Source: Rotaria sp. Silwood1 (Eukaryota > Rotifera > Eurotatoria > Philodinida > Philodinidae). From it: a stretch of DNA of 64,000 nt. The notes under the pieces were generated by a model. That model was not told where the DNA came from. It saw only the letters and a list, made by a program, of their open reading frames with translations, and ran no database searches. Made by a program: the position numbers and the translations under genes. The DNA is taken from assembly GCA_905250075.1 (NCBI GenBank), contig CAJNOP010000001.1, positions 2,723,272 to 2,787,271 of the forward strand, read 5' to 3'. Shown here piece after piece: positions 46,101 through 58,235 of this stretch (the first letter of the stretch is position 1; each line of letters opens with the position of its first letter).

Positions 46101-49100
46101 GATAGAATTCGTTTTTGTGAATATTTACAAAAGCCTTATGTAATCCAAAAGATAATATTAAAATAAAAATTTTGTTTGATTATTTAAATTTTAAAGTAAC
46201 ATTCTTTTTTATGACACAAAAAACGCAACTATTATATATATATGTATATAATTCATAGCTATTAAGTATTAACAAATATGATTCATTGAGACTTTCAAAC
46301 AATATTTTCATCGAACGATTCTTGAGCCGCTTATAATCGATATATAAAAAGATGGTTTACTAAATATTACCTGAAGAAAACAGAAATATTAGACAAGTGA
46401 ATGTTGACACTACTGATAAAGGACAGTACTCACTGAAGAGTTTATTAATATTCAAGTTCTCTGTGCTTTCTTGACTTTTACAAAGTTATCAATGTTACTT
46501 TTTTTAATATACTCCTTTTAGAAAATGAAAACTCCATTTTATTAATGACCTAATAGGACATTTCCCAAGGCGCTATATCATAAGAGCATCTGTTTAAATG
46601 CAGATTAATAAAAACACAACTGTCTATCTGTAATGAGAGAAGAAAAAATGACACGTTAATAATCATGTGCTATTCACACGTCAACTGTAAAAATTGATAA
46701 TTATAAATTCATTATTGTTTATTTGATTCCATAAATGAAAAAATTACAATTGTGATGAAAAATTTTCATCATACATTATTAGAAGATATAAATTTTAAAA
46801 ATTGTTTTTTAATACAAGAAAACACAGAACATTTTATATGATCATCAATGTTGAACTTAAATAAACAAGGCTCCAAAAATATAATTCTGTGTTTATATAT
46901 TATTTGTAATTATAGATTTTTTTGTTATTGTACTTATAGTAGATAGTATATTAGTATTAGCCTCATCAAAAAAAGATGTCTTAATCCTTTTATTTTTAGC
47001 ATTTCAAAGTCATATAGACTGAACTTGATCATTTTATAGTAAATAATAGTATCTGTTACTAATACTATGTTCAAAAAATGAAATCTTTACCGAAAAAGAC
47101 ATTATCGAAATATTTCTTCAAATAAGTAATATGATGTTGTTTCTTTCTTTTTGTATATAAATATAATAAGAGAATGAATTATTTTGTTATGTTAACACAT
47201 GTTTTTTTTTATCTTGAAAACTCTATTGGATTTAGATTACATATTTGTTTTCTATCTTGATTACCTTCTTTTCCCTGTTATATTATTTGTTTATCTATAC
47301 GAATGTATATTCGTTTTTTGTTCGCAAGTAAAATAAACACTCAAACGATCAATCAGTGCGTCTAGAGACGAGAATTGGTAGTGTTGGTACGTCATTACAC
47401 AGACTTCAGACATAACAAACCAGTATGATCATCAATATTAACTCTACTATAACAAAAACAACAACAGCAGTAGTCCAATTAGCTTTAGTGCGTCGTTGTT
47501 TCAAATAAAAAGAAAAAGAAAGCTTAGAGAAAAATGAGGAAAAAAAAGGAAATGTCGTCTCATTTTTTCCACTATTTTTTTTTGTTGAAAACTGAGAAAG
47601 CAAAGAAAAGAACATGCGCACATATTTACGAATAACCCGAAATCTCTCCCGCCAGCTCATTAGCTCGTTGCCGTAGACGTTGCACTAAAAGTGGCTAGAT
47701 GAATCTTCATATAGAGTGCCAGAAAAAAGAGAGAGAGTGAAGGAAAATTTTGCTTTTGCTACAACTACTACGTCTTGTCTTATTATTCCACATAGTATCG
47801 CTTATTCATATACAAAACATTGCAGAGATCATCAACAAATAACGCATAACAAAAGCATCGAAATGAATATGATGAAAGAAACGAGACAACTGCCCTTCTT
47901 ATTTTCTTCGTCGATCTTATAATTGTGTTTGGCGCGTTCCACTCATCAATATCGTCGTCGTTGTTGTTTCGTGATCCATCGACACGAGTAGCTCGACGCC
48001 AGACCATACGCCCCAAACTCGTCTCAATAGATAGAACGATCGACAAGACCAGCTTTTTTCTCTCTCTCCCTCTCCCGTTTTCTTGTTTCCTATTCCAAAA
48101 TAAGTTGACGTTCGTCTTTCATGCACATTGAGCCGATAGTCTTTAGTTGTACTAGATATATATACATAAATCTTTCCATTTTTGTTATTTGTTCATAGAT
48201 TATACGAAAAAGTAAGAAAGAAAGTAAAATCTACTTTGTTGTTTTTTTTACGTATCATTGAAATAATTAATATTTTCTTTGCTATTATGTGTATATCGAT
48301 TTAGTACAAACTCTGTTGATTATTAATTATTTTTCTATTTGGTCTATAGCATATACATTTATTATTATCCATTTTTTCTATATTTTGATGATAGTAAATG
48401 GGAAAATAATATTACTATAAAATATGATATATTCCAAAAGAAAAAAAATAAGATAGTAGATGGATGAATTATATTTCTAGATATAGGAAGAAAAAATACA
48501 AAATGAATTTATGTAATTTAAATAAATTATTAATTCTATCTACCATGATTTTGTAAGAGTACAAATCATATCGATATAGTATATATGATGTGTGTTGACG
48601 TTCTTGTTGATCTCTTCGTCTATCAACATTGACAAGAGTTGAAGACAAGTATGTTGATTCTGGTACAAGATCTATTAGGAGATATTTCTCTGTTTCTTTT
48701 TCTTTCTTTTTTTGTTCTATCAAAAACATAACAAAGATTGCTTTTTTATTTGAATCATTTTATCATGTTTACTAGTCGATTTTTTTTTCTTTTTCTATTT
48801 TCGTTAGTTTCCTGCATGACTTACGCTTACAAGTCAGTAATAGTCCCCGTTAGGCGGATGTAATACGCCTCTTTTATATATATACGAATAGATGAGTATG
48901 TTGAACTATCACACGCTCCAATTAGCGGTGCTCGATCGACAAACATATTCGAGCAAACGATGGTGGTAGGCCGACGGGTGCTAGGAACTGAAATAATAAT
49001 AATAAAAACAACAACAGAAAGAGAAGACAGAATCAGCAACACCACCGATTAATCCTTCATGGGCTTTTTCTTTCTTGTTTGTGTCTGCTAGAAAATGTGT

Positions 49101-50326
49101 CAAACAGCGAAGTAGGAGAAGCATCGCTTTTTATCGATATGACGCACGTTAGTATGCTTTCTTCCAATGCCAATTTGTCTCTTTGGTAATATCACAACAA
49201 CGATAGTTAGAAAAATCGTACTACTATTATTATAGAAAAAAAAACAAAACCTATGGTACGTATTACTTTTTGTTCATACGAATTCGAAATAGAAAATATT
49301 GATCAATAGAAAAGAAACACAAAACTATCATGTTTATATTGTTGATGAAAATCTAACAGACGACCAGTGTGTATTAGAAAGGAGATGCATTAAATATATA
49401 TATATATATATATTTATTTAAAGAAAAAAGGGCGGTTGTACTTAAGCTTTGTTCTAGTTTTCTCTTTTTATTAATGTTCACTATGTAATAATATGAGGAA
49501 CAGCATTTTTCTTGCATGCTGCTCCGGATGTTCACTCTCCTGCTTCTTTTTTTTTGTTTCTTTCTTTCTCTCTCGCTCATTTTGTTTATGGCATCGTGAC
49601 TCTCTGACGTGAGGTGTTTCCGTGCACAATACGCCTTGTTCGAGCCATAGAAAAGGTGAAGAATGAGAAAAAAAACCATAAGAATCTAGACAGTTGAATA
49701 GTAAAGTTCTATTCGACAGGAATCTGTCTAAGCGAAAAAGAGAGAGAGAGAGAGAACAAGAAACGAAGAAATAAGTGAATGAATGAGAAAAGATCTTTCC
49801 TTCTTTTTTTTCCTTCTTTATCGACGTGTTACCATTATGTACGTCATAATAGGTCTTTACTTACCTTTATGTCTATTCACAATGCTAAACGGTGCACAAT
49901 CGGCATGTAAGTAGAATCAACAATAATAAGTTGATTTTCGTCGACTTTGAAAAAGTAATAAAATATCGAATTCAATTATTTGTATACAATAATATCACCC
50001 AAAAGTAAAAGAAACTTCTGTTTTTGTCTTATATTTTGTTGATGACATCATAAAACTAAAAATCTTCTATTAGTATATACATATATGAAAGAAATCTAAT
50101 TCTTGTTTCGTAAATTATAAAAGAAAAATCGTTGTTAATCTGTAATCTAGATTAGACAATAAGAAAAAAAAAAGAAGAAAAAAGAAATGAAGAGAAAAGA
50201 TTTCTTTTTCATTTGCTAAAGAAATCAAGCGAATGTTATTTGCATGTCTGTAAATGACATTTTTTTTTCTTCTTATTTATTTATTTATAACATAAATAGA
50301 TATCTGTGTTATTCTAGGATGTCAAA
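43160..50326. other. Gene-poor stretch of about 7.2 kb
   Basis: No complete gene is supported. Contents are simple sequence: TTA/ATT triplets near 45816-45852, TA runs near 43853 and 49394-49412, a GA run at 49739-49755, and many pyrimidine tracts at 47700-50230. An isolated signal-peptide-like exon at 49837 is listed separately. The acceptor ATTCTAG ending at 50317, just before the ATG at 50327, suggests that an untranslated 5' exon of the next gene lies somewhere in the right part. Confidence 0.45.
49837..49906 (+). other. Orphan signal-peptide-like exon
   Basis: ATG at 49837 begins MYVIIGLYLPLCLFTMLNGAQSA, a good signal peptide with a plausible cleavage site after the Ala-rich end. It is followed immediately by the consensus donor GTAAGT at 49907. 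In this window the same arrangement starts the NCAM-like gene. Joined to the nearest good acceptor (50317) it meets a stop at once, so it does not extend the poly-His protein. It may be the first exon of a gene with unrecognised exons, a relic, or an upstream short frame in a 5' UTR. Confidence 0.35.
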
Positions 50327-51151
50327 ATGGGCACTGCAGAATCGTCTCAATCGTCCGAAATGGGTGCCATGGCCGGTCTTAACAATCAATCATCATTTCA
50401 TCGACAATCACCTAATATTGCACGTTTAATACGTAGTGAAAATTCATCAAAAATGGAATATGAATTTCCGATATCGGACGCTTCTCCTATTAGTTCATTA
50501 CATCATCATCATCATCATCATCACCATCACCATCATGGTGATAGTGGTACTAATAATCATTCTAGAATACCCGGCAATAATAATAATCGTCATGGTCATT
50601 CACCTTCACATCATAGTAATTCATCAAATTCTCCACAACAAATAAATAATAGTGGTCATATTTTAGGAAATTATGACAATATAAGACACAGAAAACTACA
50701 TTCAAATCAACCATCAAATATATGGTTATCCTTAACAAGTTGTTTTGGTTGTCGTACACGTAGTTCGGATAACTCATCAATAAATTCTTTACGTGATAAA
50801 GTACATGCTATACGTATTGTTCGTGCATCGAATGATCTGACACCAGCTGTATTTGATTCACATTATAATATAATAACACTTGAACAATTACGTGAATGTG
50901 ATAATACAGCAAGTGGAACTATAAATTCAGTACCAAATGATATATCTGATTCATTGCCTTCACAAAATCCTGATTCTGGTATACCTGCTCAAAATGGAAA
51001 TGGATCAGTAACAGCATCAGCAGCATCATCAAAAAAAGATAATAATCATCGAATGAGAAAGAAAAAGAAAAAAAGAGCAGCGGCAACAACAGCCTATTCA
51101 TCTAAAGCAACATATTCTGATGATGATGATGAAGGATCTGAGCGGACGTAA
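50327..51151 (+). CDS. Poly-His, Ser/Asn-rich protein with myristoylation-like N-terminus
   Basis: A single coding exon of 274 residues. The start MGTAESS fits the N-myristoylation consensus (G2, S6). Twelve consecutive His occur at 59-70, encoded by mixed CAT and CAC codons. Around them lies low-complexity Ser/Asn/His sequence. A better-ordered middle part (about 130-200) includes IWLSLTSCFGCRTRSS and a segment DKVHAIRIVRASNDLTPAVF. The C-terminus has a basic block (RKKKKKR) and then an acidic one (DDDDEG). The middle resembles a short conserved module but I cannot name it. An acceptor-like AG at 50316-50317, nine bases before the ATG, suggests a spliced 5' UTR. AATAAA at 51794-51799 may end the transcript. 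Membrane tethering is inferred only from the N-terminus. Confidence 0.72.
   Translation: MGTAESSQSSEMGAMAGLNNQSSFHRQSPNIARLIRSENSSKMEYEFPISDASPISSLHHHHHHHHHHHHGDSGTNNHSRIPGNNNNRHGHSPSHHSNSSNSPQQINNSGHILGNYDNIRHRKLHSNQPSNIWLSLTSCFGCRTRSSDNSSINSLRDKVHAIRIVRASNDLTPAVFDSHYNIITLEQLRECDNTASGTINSVPNDISDSLPSQNPDSGIPAQNGNGSVTASAASSKKDNNHRMRKKKKKRAAATTAYSSKATYSDDDDEGSERT
50499..50536 (+). repeat. CAT/CAC triplet run coding poly-His
   Basis: Twelve His codons in a row within the gene at 50327, mostly CAT with interspersed CAC. The mixed codons mean it is not a fresh slippage expansion. Confidence 0.9.
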
Positions 51152-54100
51152 AAATAATTAAAATGCAAGTGAGATACTGCTGGTCGGTTTCTCATCTATA
51201 TTCAGTCAGAATGTACCGTTTCGTTTGCGTAGTGATAAATTGGTTAATACCCGTGCAATTGTGTTTAGCATTTGAAAACAGTCGTTTTCTTTTTCTTTTT
51301 CTTCTTTTTTTATTGTATAGTCTCACTACAAAATTCATTTTATGACAATTTCGTTTTTAATTTCAACTTTCCTTTTTATTTTGCTTCATTTTCATCAACA
51401 CTTCTTTTTCCTTCTCGTTTTTTTTTTTTGTTTCATTTGCGAATATTGCACTTTCAAGTGAGAGCTATAAATGGAAAAGTATAAATTAAAGTTTTTTTCT
51501 CTTTTTTTTTTGAAACAGAAGAACATAAAAACGATATATTGAAATGAAAAATACACTCGTTTAAAATTAACTACTAGAAATTTTTTCTTACTAACAAAGC
51601 TTTTTATTATATGACATTTTTCTTTTTGTTTTATAATTATCAATCATCTATATTAGAAACACAAGAAACAAAAAAGAAAATTCTTTTGTAGAGCTACTAG
51701 AAATATGCATTTCTTCTTTTTTGCTTTCCCGTAGGAAATGTGCGATTTGGCTGATTAACACACGTGATAGATAATAGAATACAGAGCGTAATCAATAAAA
51801 AATGTTGTAAGATTTTTTTTTCAATCAATTTCTATTTCAATCTCTTCTTTTACGGAACTACGGTGTTTGGTAAATAATAAAAAAGTGACTTTATGAACTA
51901 TTTCTTTTTTTTTCTGTTCAATCAAACATTATTTTTCTTGATTTATTTTCTTTTTATTTAAGTTAAATGACAATTCTTTGATATTGTTGAAGAAAGTTTT
52001 CAATGAACATTTTTACTTATTCATCCAAATGAAATAAATTCATAAATTAAACAAAATTGTTTTTTACTGATTTTGATAAAGGTAATTGAAAGCTTTTTAA
52101 TGAAATATCATTTGAAGGATACGTCATTTATATTGTTGTAATATTCAAAGGTTAATGATATTTATTATTGTTTCAATAGAATATCACTTAATATGACGAT
52201 ATTTGTGTGTTTAGACAAGAAAAGAAAAGAAAAGTTGGAAAATGTTTTTAACAGAACCGATAATTTGATTTACATAAATGGTCATATTTAAATTGTAAAA
52301 ATCTAATTTACAGTTTTAATTAATCAAAACAAAGTCAATGAAATAATGACACATTTGAATTATATTTTGTTAGAATATTCTGCTAATATTGTTTGTATTT
52401 TATTATACATGTATATACAATGTAAATGAAAAAAGAAGCTATACAAATGCAAACTCAACTTGTAATCAATATGGGAATGTTAAATCCCTTCTATATAAAA
52501 TAAAGGAAATCAGCTAAGAATATTAATGTAAAACATCAAGAAAAGCAAATTCTAGAGGTCTTTGTTGTCTATTCGCAGTAACCAATCTCTGTCGTATTTC
52601 GAAAATATTTTACAAAATCATTGATATATAGTTTAAATAGAAAAATGTTGTCTCAAATCGATTGAAGCAATGAATATTTATTGATATAGAATAATCAAAG
52701 TATCATGAATTGAACCAAAAAAACAAGCAAATTAATCATAAGTTGACCGCATTTATTATTGAAATAGCCGTCACTTGTCAACAATGTATTTTGAGGATTT
52801 GAAATAATCAAGTTCTTTTTGTTGTTATGATTAAAAATCTATTATTTATTGTTAACAGAAAAGAACAAAGAAAAACAGAAGCAATCACTTTTATGTATAA
52901 ACCAGTTTTTGAGAACTCATGGTCGGACATATCTAGATCAAATAGGGTTCAGGTTATGATAAAGTATACTTGAATCAGAAGTTCATTGTATACTATACTC
53001 AATCAGTTGTGCTCGTATAGTGTATTCTTCAATTCCAATGAAGTCTTGTCGAACAAAAGATGAATTTTTTCCGCTTCAGTTTTCAAAGATAATCAAACAA
53101 AATTTCTTTTGTTTTGGGTATATCAAAAAAAAAAATCAGTTTTTGCTAGAAAAACAACATTTCTCATACTATTTACTTATCAATTGTATGCACAAAGAGT
53201 CTTGAAGGTATTTAAACTTATTTAATGATACCGTGCATGAAGTTGAAGTAGTTTTCTTTTTTAAACGGTACCACAAGATTATTAGAACAATAAGCGTAAC
53301 GTAATGTTAAAGAGTAATGGAAATAACTATGTAACAAAAGATATTTCTTAATGCATGTTTAATGACTATGCATTATACTTTTCTATTTTTTTTGTATCCA
53401 TTACTCATTCTAAATATTTATGTCATTTTGCTTATAGAAACTAATTTATATTTTATAACTGAACTGAATACTAAATAGATAAATCGATTAATATTTCTTG
53501 TATGAAAAAATAGTTAGTAGAAGTTTTTATTTCGATTTAAAATATTATTATTATGGGTTTTCTTTTGAACTTTGTTTAAGTACTATGATTCATTATTAGT
53601 TCTTCAATATAGAATAACATTAAGTAAAGTAATACATGAGTAGTAATCACTAATTGCAAATATTAAGTTATAAAAAAACACGCGAAGTATTTGAAATGTT
53701 TAAAATAAAATAAAAATAGATTAAAGACTATTTCATTGTGTATGATAATGATAAAAAGTTTCAGTTGGATTCTTCTTCTTTAGACAAATAATACAATTAA
53801 GTATAAAGTCAATTAACGAAGTTGAACTAAAGATTAATATTAAATCGAGTATTAGTTTTCTAATATATTAAACTAAAATTTGCACATTAATGACATAGAT
53901 TATCTTTCTCGGTATTGTTTTAACAAATATTGAGACATCTAAATGATGAAGAATCTACTAAAAAAAACTGTTCGCTATCAAGAAGTAAATTTACATCTTA
54001 CAAAAAAAAGAACATAAATAGCAATTGATGAAAGTGTTCTTTTTATATATGAAAAGCTATAAAAACTAAAAAAAGCAACTCTGTTAATGATAAAATTTCA

Positions 54101-54443
54101 TTTTTTTAAATAGTATTAATTGTATAAATATAACTAAAATTGTTTAATTAGATTCTATTTAATTATTAAACTTGTATCATTCCATGTAAATATGCCGTAA
54201 TGATCTGTTTATAGAAAGAACAAAATTTTTTGACTAGTATGTTGATTGTTTTCATTCCTAATCTGCCTATAGACGACTGCAAATATCTTACAAGAAAAAG
54301 AACGTATATGAAACCTTACCTATTCTACTCGTATAAAAAAAAAGGTTAAGTATGTCATTATAAAACAATCGTAATATTAACGACGAGATCAAATACTCTT
54401 GTCAATCGTTCGTTTTTTTGAATAACATATACAACTAAATTTA
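51152..54443. other. Intergenic stretch of about 3.3 kb
   Basis: The left part is T-rich 3' UTR of the poly-His gene. The rest is AT-rich DNA without a supported gene, repeat or RNA. Short frames near 53020 and 51395-51643 are low-complexity. Confidence 0.5.
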
Positions 54444-55337
54444 ATGTGTACGAATACTCCTCTTTCCTCAAGGCAATCCTACCGTGACCGTTATAAACAT
54501 CAACAAGTTGTTCCCCATCATTTAGTAAGTATTTACAAGAGAAATTTTTCTCAATTATATTTTAAATATGTGTGTGTGTTTTTTTTTGTTATAAATCAAA
54601 AGTCATCTCACGAACAGGTTTCAATCGTCAATGAAAGAATACATGGAGTCAAACTACGTCATCGTCGTGCTCAAACAGCACTTTCATTTTATGACAACAA
54701 TTTAGATGATGAAGATAAATATACTATATCAAAATGGACTATTGTTCGACGACGTTTACCGGACATTCTTGCTCTTAGTGATACATATAAACCAAAAAGT
54801 GTTCGAGCCCAACTTATTTTGCTTGTTGCTTTAATGAATAGACAAACAAATAAACTTCTAGATGAATATGATAATACAATATCACATATTGTTCCCAGTA
54901 ATGTTATTATTGATATAAGTGGTCGTAGTCAATTAATTCGTTTAAAACGTATACCATCTGAACAAGTAATACATGTTGATGTTAATGGTTTATCGTTTTC
55001 AATTCCAACACGACAATTTATATTAGCTGTAAGCCGTGGTGATGCAAATGAAACAGCTGTTCGATATTGTCCACCGGCTATACGTGACATGTTAATTGAT
55101 TTATCAAAAACAAAAGTTATTGAAGAACGTCAACAATATAAACGTGCACAATTTAAAATGTATGTGGGTAAAAGTTTATTTCTTTTTATATTTATGTTTA
55201 TAATTATAATGATGTTAGCACTTATGCTTAGTGTAACTGATGCAATATTTAAATTAGATTCATTTAATCAAACATTATCACAAGTACCGATACAAGGTGT
55301 AGTATTAAAACAAACAGATGAAATGTTTACGATATGA
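54444..55337 (+). CDS. Membrane protein with a single C-terminal transmembrane segment
   Basis: Either one continuous frame of 297 residues, or two exons (54444-54524 and 54603-55337) giving 271 residues. The second is more likely because GTAAGT at 54525 is a full consensus donor and a T tract precedes the AG at 54601-54602. The intervening 78 bases translate to a hydrophobic, Cys/Phe-rich insert unlike the rest. The soluble part (about 40-215 in the spliced form) is basic, with RRLPDILALSDTY, SVRAQLILLVALM and PPAIRDMLIDLSK. A strong hydrophobic helix (SLFLFIFMFIIIMMLALML) follows near the end, leaving about 30 residues outside. With no signal peptide it probably inserts with the N-terminus in the cytosol. 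I do not recognise the family. AATAAA begins 13 bases after the stop, at 55350. Confidence 0.65.
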   Translation: MCTNTPLSSRQSYRDRYKHQQVVPHHLVSIYKRNFSQLYFKYVCVFFFVINQKSSHEQVSIVNERIHGVKLRHRRAQTALSFYDNNLDDEDKYTISKWTIVRRRLPDILALSDTYKPKSVRAQLILLVALMNRQTNKLLDEYDNTISHIVPSNVIIDISGRSQLIRLKRIPSEQVIHVDVNGLSFSIPTRQFILAVSRGDANETAVRYCPPAIRDMLIDLSKTKVIEERQQYKRAQFKMYVGKSLFLFIFMFIIIMMLALMLSVTDAIFKLDSFNQTLSQVPIQGVVLKQTDEMFTI

Positions 55338-56712
55338 ACAAAATGAAAAAATAAATAATGGTGATAATTTTATTGAAAAATTCTTTTCGCTAGTTTTTTG
55401 TTTTGTAAAATATTAGATAGATTTTATTTTAATCTTCAACTTTGTTGACAATATTGAACGATATACAAAATGATATACATGTAGAATACAAAATAATAAT
55501 TATTATTCTGTTTTTTTTACTGATTGTATAAGTGCCAAAAGGCATCAGCTTGACCCTCATATATTTGATATTGTTATGAAGTTTTTTTGCTATATCATAC
55601 CGTTATTCATTCATCTATCGTATCACTTGATATCTTCGATTGTAACGAGAGTATCAAATCAAGCAGAGCAATATTATATTATTGCTCCGAAAAGAAACTT
55701 TGGCCTGTGCGTTTGTGTTTCTTGCGACATGTAAGTTTATAGTTTTAGCAACTTTTCTTGTTTTTTTAATTTAGTTCAATTTAATTTAAAATAGAAGACA
55801 TCTAATTTTAATACGTCTATATATATAATTTAAATATTCCAATTAATACGAATTTCTTTTTTAATATTGTAATACAATTCAATTATTTGTTTCCATCTGT
55901 GAGCACTCGTTAACCGTATGTGACCGTCGTACTCACTCAATATTGTTTTCGTGAAATTAAAGAATATATTTAAAAAAAAGAAGCTATAGTACAGAAAACT
56001 AATTGTGTTTACTATTCATGGTAGGTATTTGAAACAATCATTTTGTGTAATGGTTGGTCTCATTTGTTCGAAAAAAGAATTAGCGATCAATGATTTTTAT
56101 TGAAAAGTTCAGAGGATCAAAAAGCATCAATATTAATAATTTTTCGATGAAAAGTTTCAGTTATTCATAAACTGTCAAGGTTGTTTCGTGTGTTATGAAG
56201 TCGAATTAACAATATAAGATCTTGATGAGACTAGAAAAGCATTGAAGAATTGGTGTGAATAGCACATTATTTAATAGTTTGAAAATGAAATATTCATTAC
56301 GAGTGAAACTTCTAAAATATCATAAAAATACTTGGATCTGGTTTTTTTTGAACGAAAATTAAAAATCGAAATTTGGCAATTAATTGTTTGAGTTATTCTG
56401 TTGTCAGAACTGAAGTTTGTTTTTTTGAAAAATTTGATTTCAAAAGTAAGAAACTTAACCTGTTTCGTTGTATTCAAGTAAATGTCTCTGAATATGTTCT
56501 ACAATGATCATGGTAAAGTCCTGTTTTTTTGTTATTAACCCTTTTCGGATTACTATAACCAAAGTTAATGATCATTATGATTAAAACAGTCGTTGAGCTA
56601 TTGTAATGAACCGATAAATTCGAAACCGATTGTCAACAAACTTTTGTCTAACTGTATTATAAAGTTATTTTCATATAACAAAGAAAAACATCATTTGATT
56701 TAGTTGTAAATC
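55338..56712. other. Intergenic region
   Basis: AT-rich, about 1.4 kb, between two plus-strand genes. No supported coding, RNA or repeat feature. The right end should hold the promoter of the eight-span membrane protein gene. Confidence 0.45.
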
Positions 56713-57937
56713 ATGTTAGTGAACAATCAAGTTCCATCGGGCGGATATCGCCATAATTATATTCGATTAGCATCACTTATTGGTACGGTTCTTTTATTTG
56801 TTGGTTATATTATTGTCGATCAATTATTCGAACAAAGCAATAATAGTAAAATTTCTTTTCTTAACAAAAAGAACAAGAGATTAATTTATTATTTTAATCT
56901 TTAGGTGTTTTTCCCAATAAAACATATCGTCTTGAAGAATTGTTTGTTAATGATATAACACCATCTTATTGGGTTTATCGAAGTTTAAATGTATTTAATT
57001 ATTTTTGGCAGGTAAAACAAATATAATGTTATTTTATTTAACAGAAGAGAGGAGTTTTGTTTTTTAGCTTGCTTGGCTTTTGTATTCATTAACGTTTATT
57101 TATCGTCGTTCAACAAATGGTTATCTTTATTTATCACCAAAAACATTAACATTCACATTTACCATTATTTATATTTTTGGTTTTCTTATTCAAACAATTT
57201 GGCTTTTATTTTTCTATAAAACTTATACAATCGTAAATAGAAATATATGATATGAAACATTTGGTATTGTTTTTTTTTTCTCTCTTTTTTTAGTGGAGTT
57301 GGATTATTTATTTAGTCTCATTTTTATTATTATCACTTGCTTTATTTATTATTAATAATAATTTAGCAGTAAATAAAAAAATCTATGAAACAGAAGGATT
57401 GTAAGTAATTGATTTGAAAGAAAAAAAAAAAAACATGTTTTTTGTCTTTGTTTTTCTTATTCTTTAGTAATCGAGATATTTGGTGTCTTCGTTTTTTTGC
57501 TCAAAATGGTGTAGCATTCTTTGCTTGTTGGACAGGTTTAAAAATGATTTGAATTTTTTTTTATAATTTTTTCCTTTTCTTTAGCTGTTCATTTTATTCT
57601 TACATTCGATATATTTCTTCAAGTGAAATGTAATTTATCAATGGTTAATGCTGGTACAATATCATTAATCATAGCAATCATTATAGCTGGTGCATATTGT
57701 TTTGGACCTAATCTTAATGCAGTACTTGTTGAAAGATGTGCATATCAATTTTCACCATGGCTGGTTTTTATTATATTCTTTTGGGGTATTGTTGAAAATA
57801 ATTGGATACCAAAAAATCCGACAAGAAATAATATTATTGCTGCTATTGAATTACTAGCTAGCGTTGTATCAGCTATTGCTGCACTAGCATTGTTTACAAT
57901 GCGTTATCGGGCTTCAAAAATAGATCCTGTAATCTAA
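56713..57937 (+). CDS. Eight-span membrane protein of unknown family
   Basis: Six exons (56713-56845, 56905-57011, 57068-57232, 57294-57400, 57468-57535, 57585-57937) in consistent phase give 310 residues. There are about eight hydrophobic helices, near residues 20-38, 81-97, 108-130, 137-158, 178-202, 213-231, 247-261 and 277-297. The loop after helix 1 holds NKTYRLEELFVNDITPSYW with one glycosylation site. Trp and Phe are frequent in the membrane segments, and NNWIPKNPTRNN links helices 7 and 8. Introns are 50-70 bases with T-rich ends. The fold suggests a small transporter, receptor-like or lipid-handling protein; nothing in the sequence decides between them. Two overlapping AATAAA signals lie at 58084-58093. 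Confidence 0.72.
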
Positions 57938-58235
57938 ATGATATTTGGACAAATTATATCAATATCGAATGGTGTTATGTATTTATCTTTTCTTCTCTTA
58001 TTTCTAGGTGATTGGTTTTCTTTTTAATTTAATCCAGCTTTTAATAAACAACAAAACATATGAAAAAAAAAACAAACAGAAATAATAAATAAAATTATGT
58101 CCTTTTGGGAAATGGATATGAAAAAGACTTGTTTGTTTGTTGAGCACCAGGTCGTTTTGGAGTCTAGAAATAATAATATTATGAATAAGTAGCAAAGACT
58201 TGATCAGATTTGAGTGATGTATTTAGAACGAGAAT
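57938..58235. other. 3' UTR of the eight-span protein gene
   Basis: Short non-coding stretch containing AATAAA at 58084-58089 and 58088-58093, consistent with transcript end about 150 bases after the stop. Beyond it the foldback begins. Confidence 0.5.

Noticed and set aside
45972-46166. 64-codon plus-strand frame
   Set aside because: Isolated, no motif or splice context, AT-rich codons expected by chance.
49837-51151. Joining the signal-peptide exon at 49837 to the poly-His gene
   Set aside because: The phase at the 50317 acceptor gives an immediate stop, so the poly-His protein is taken to start at 50327.
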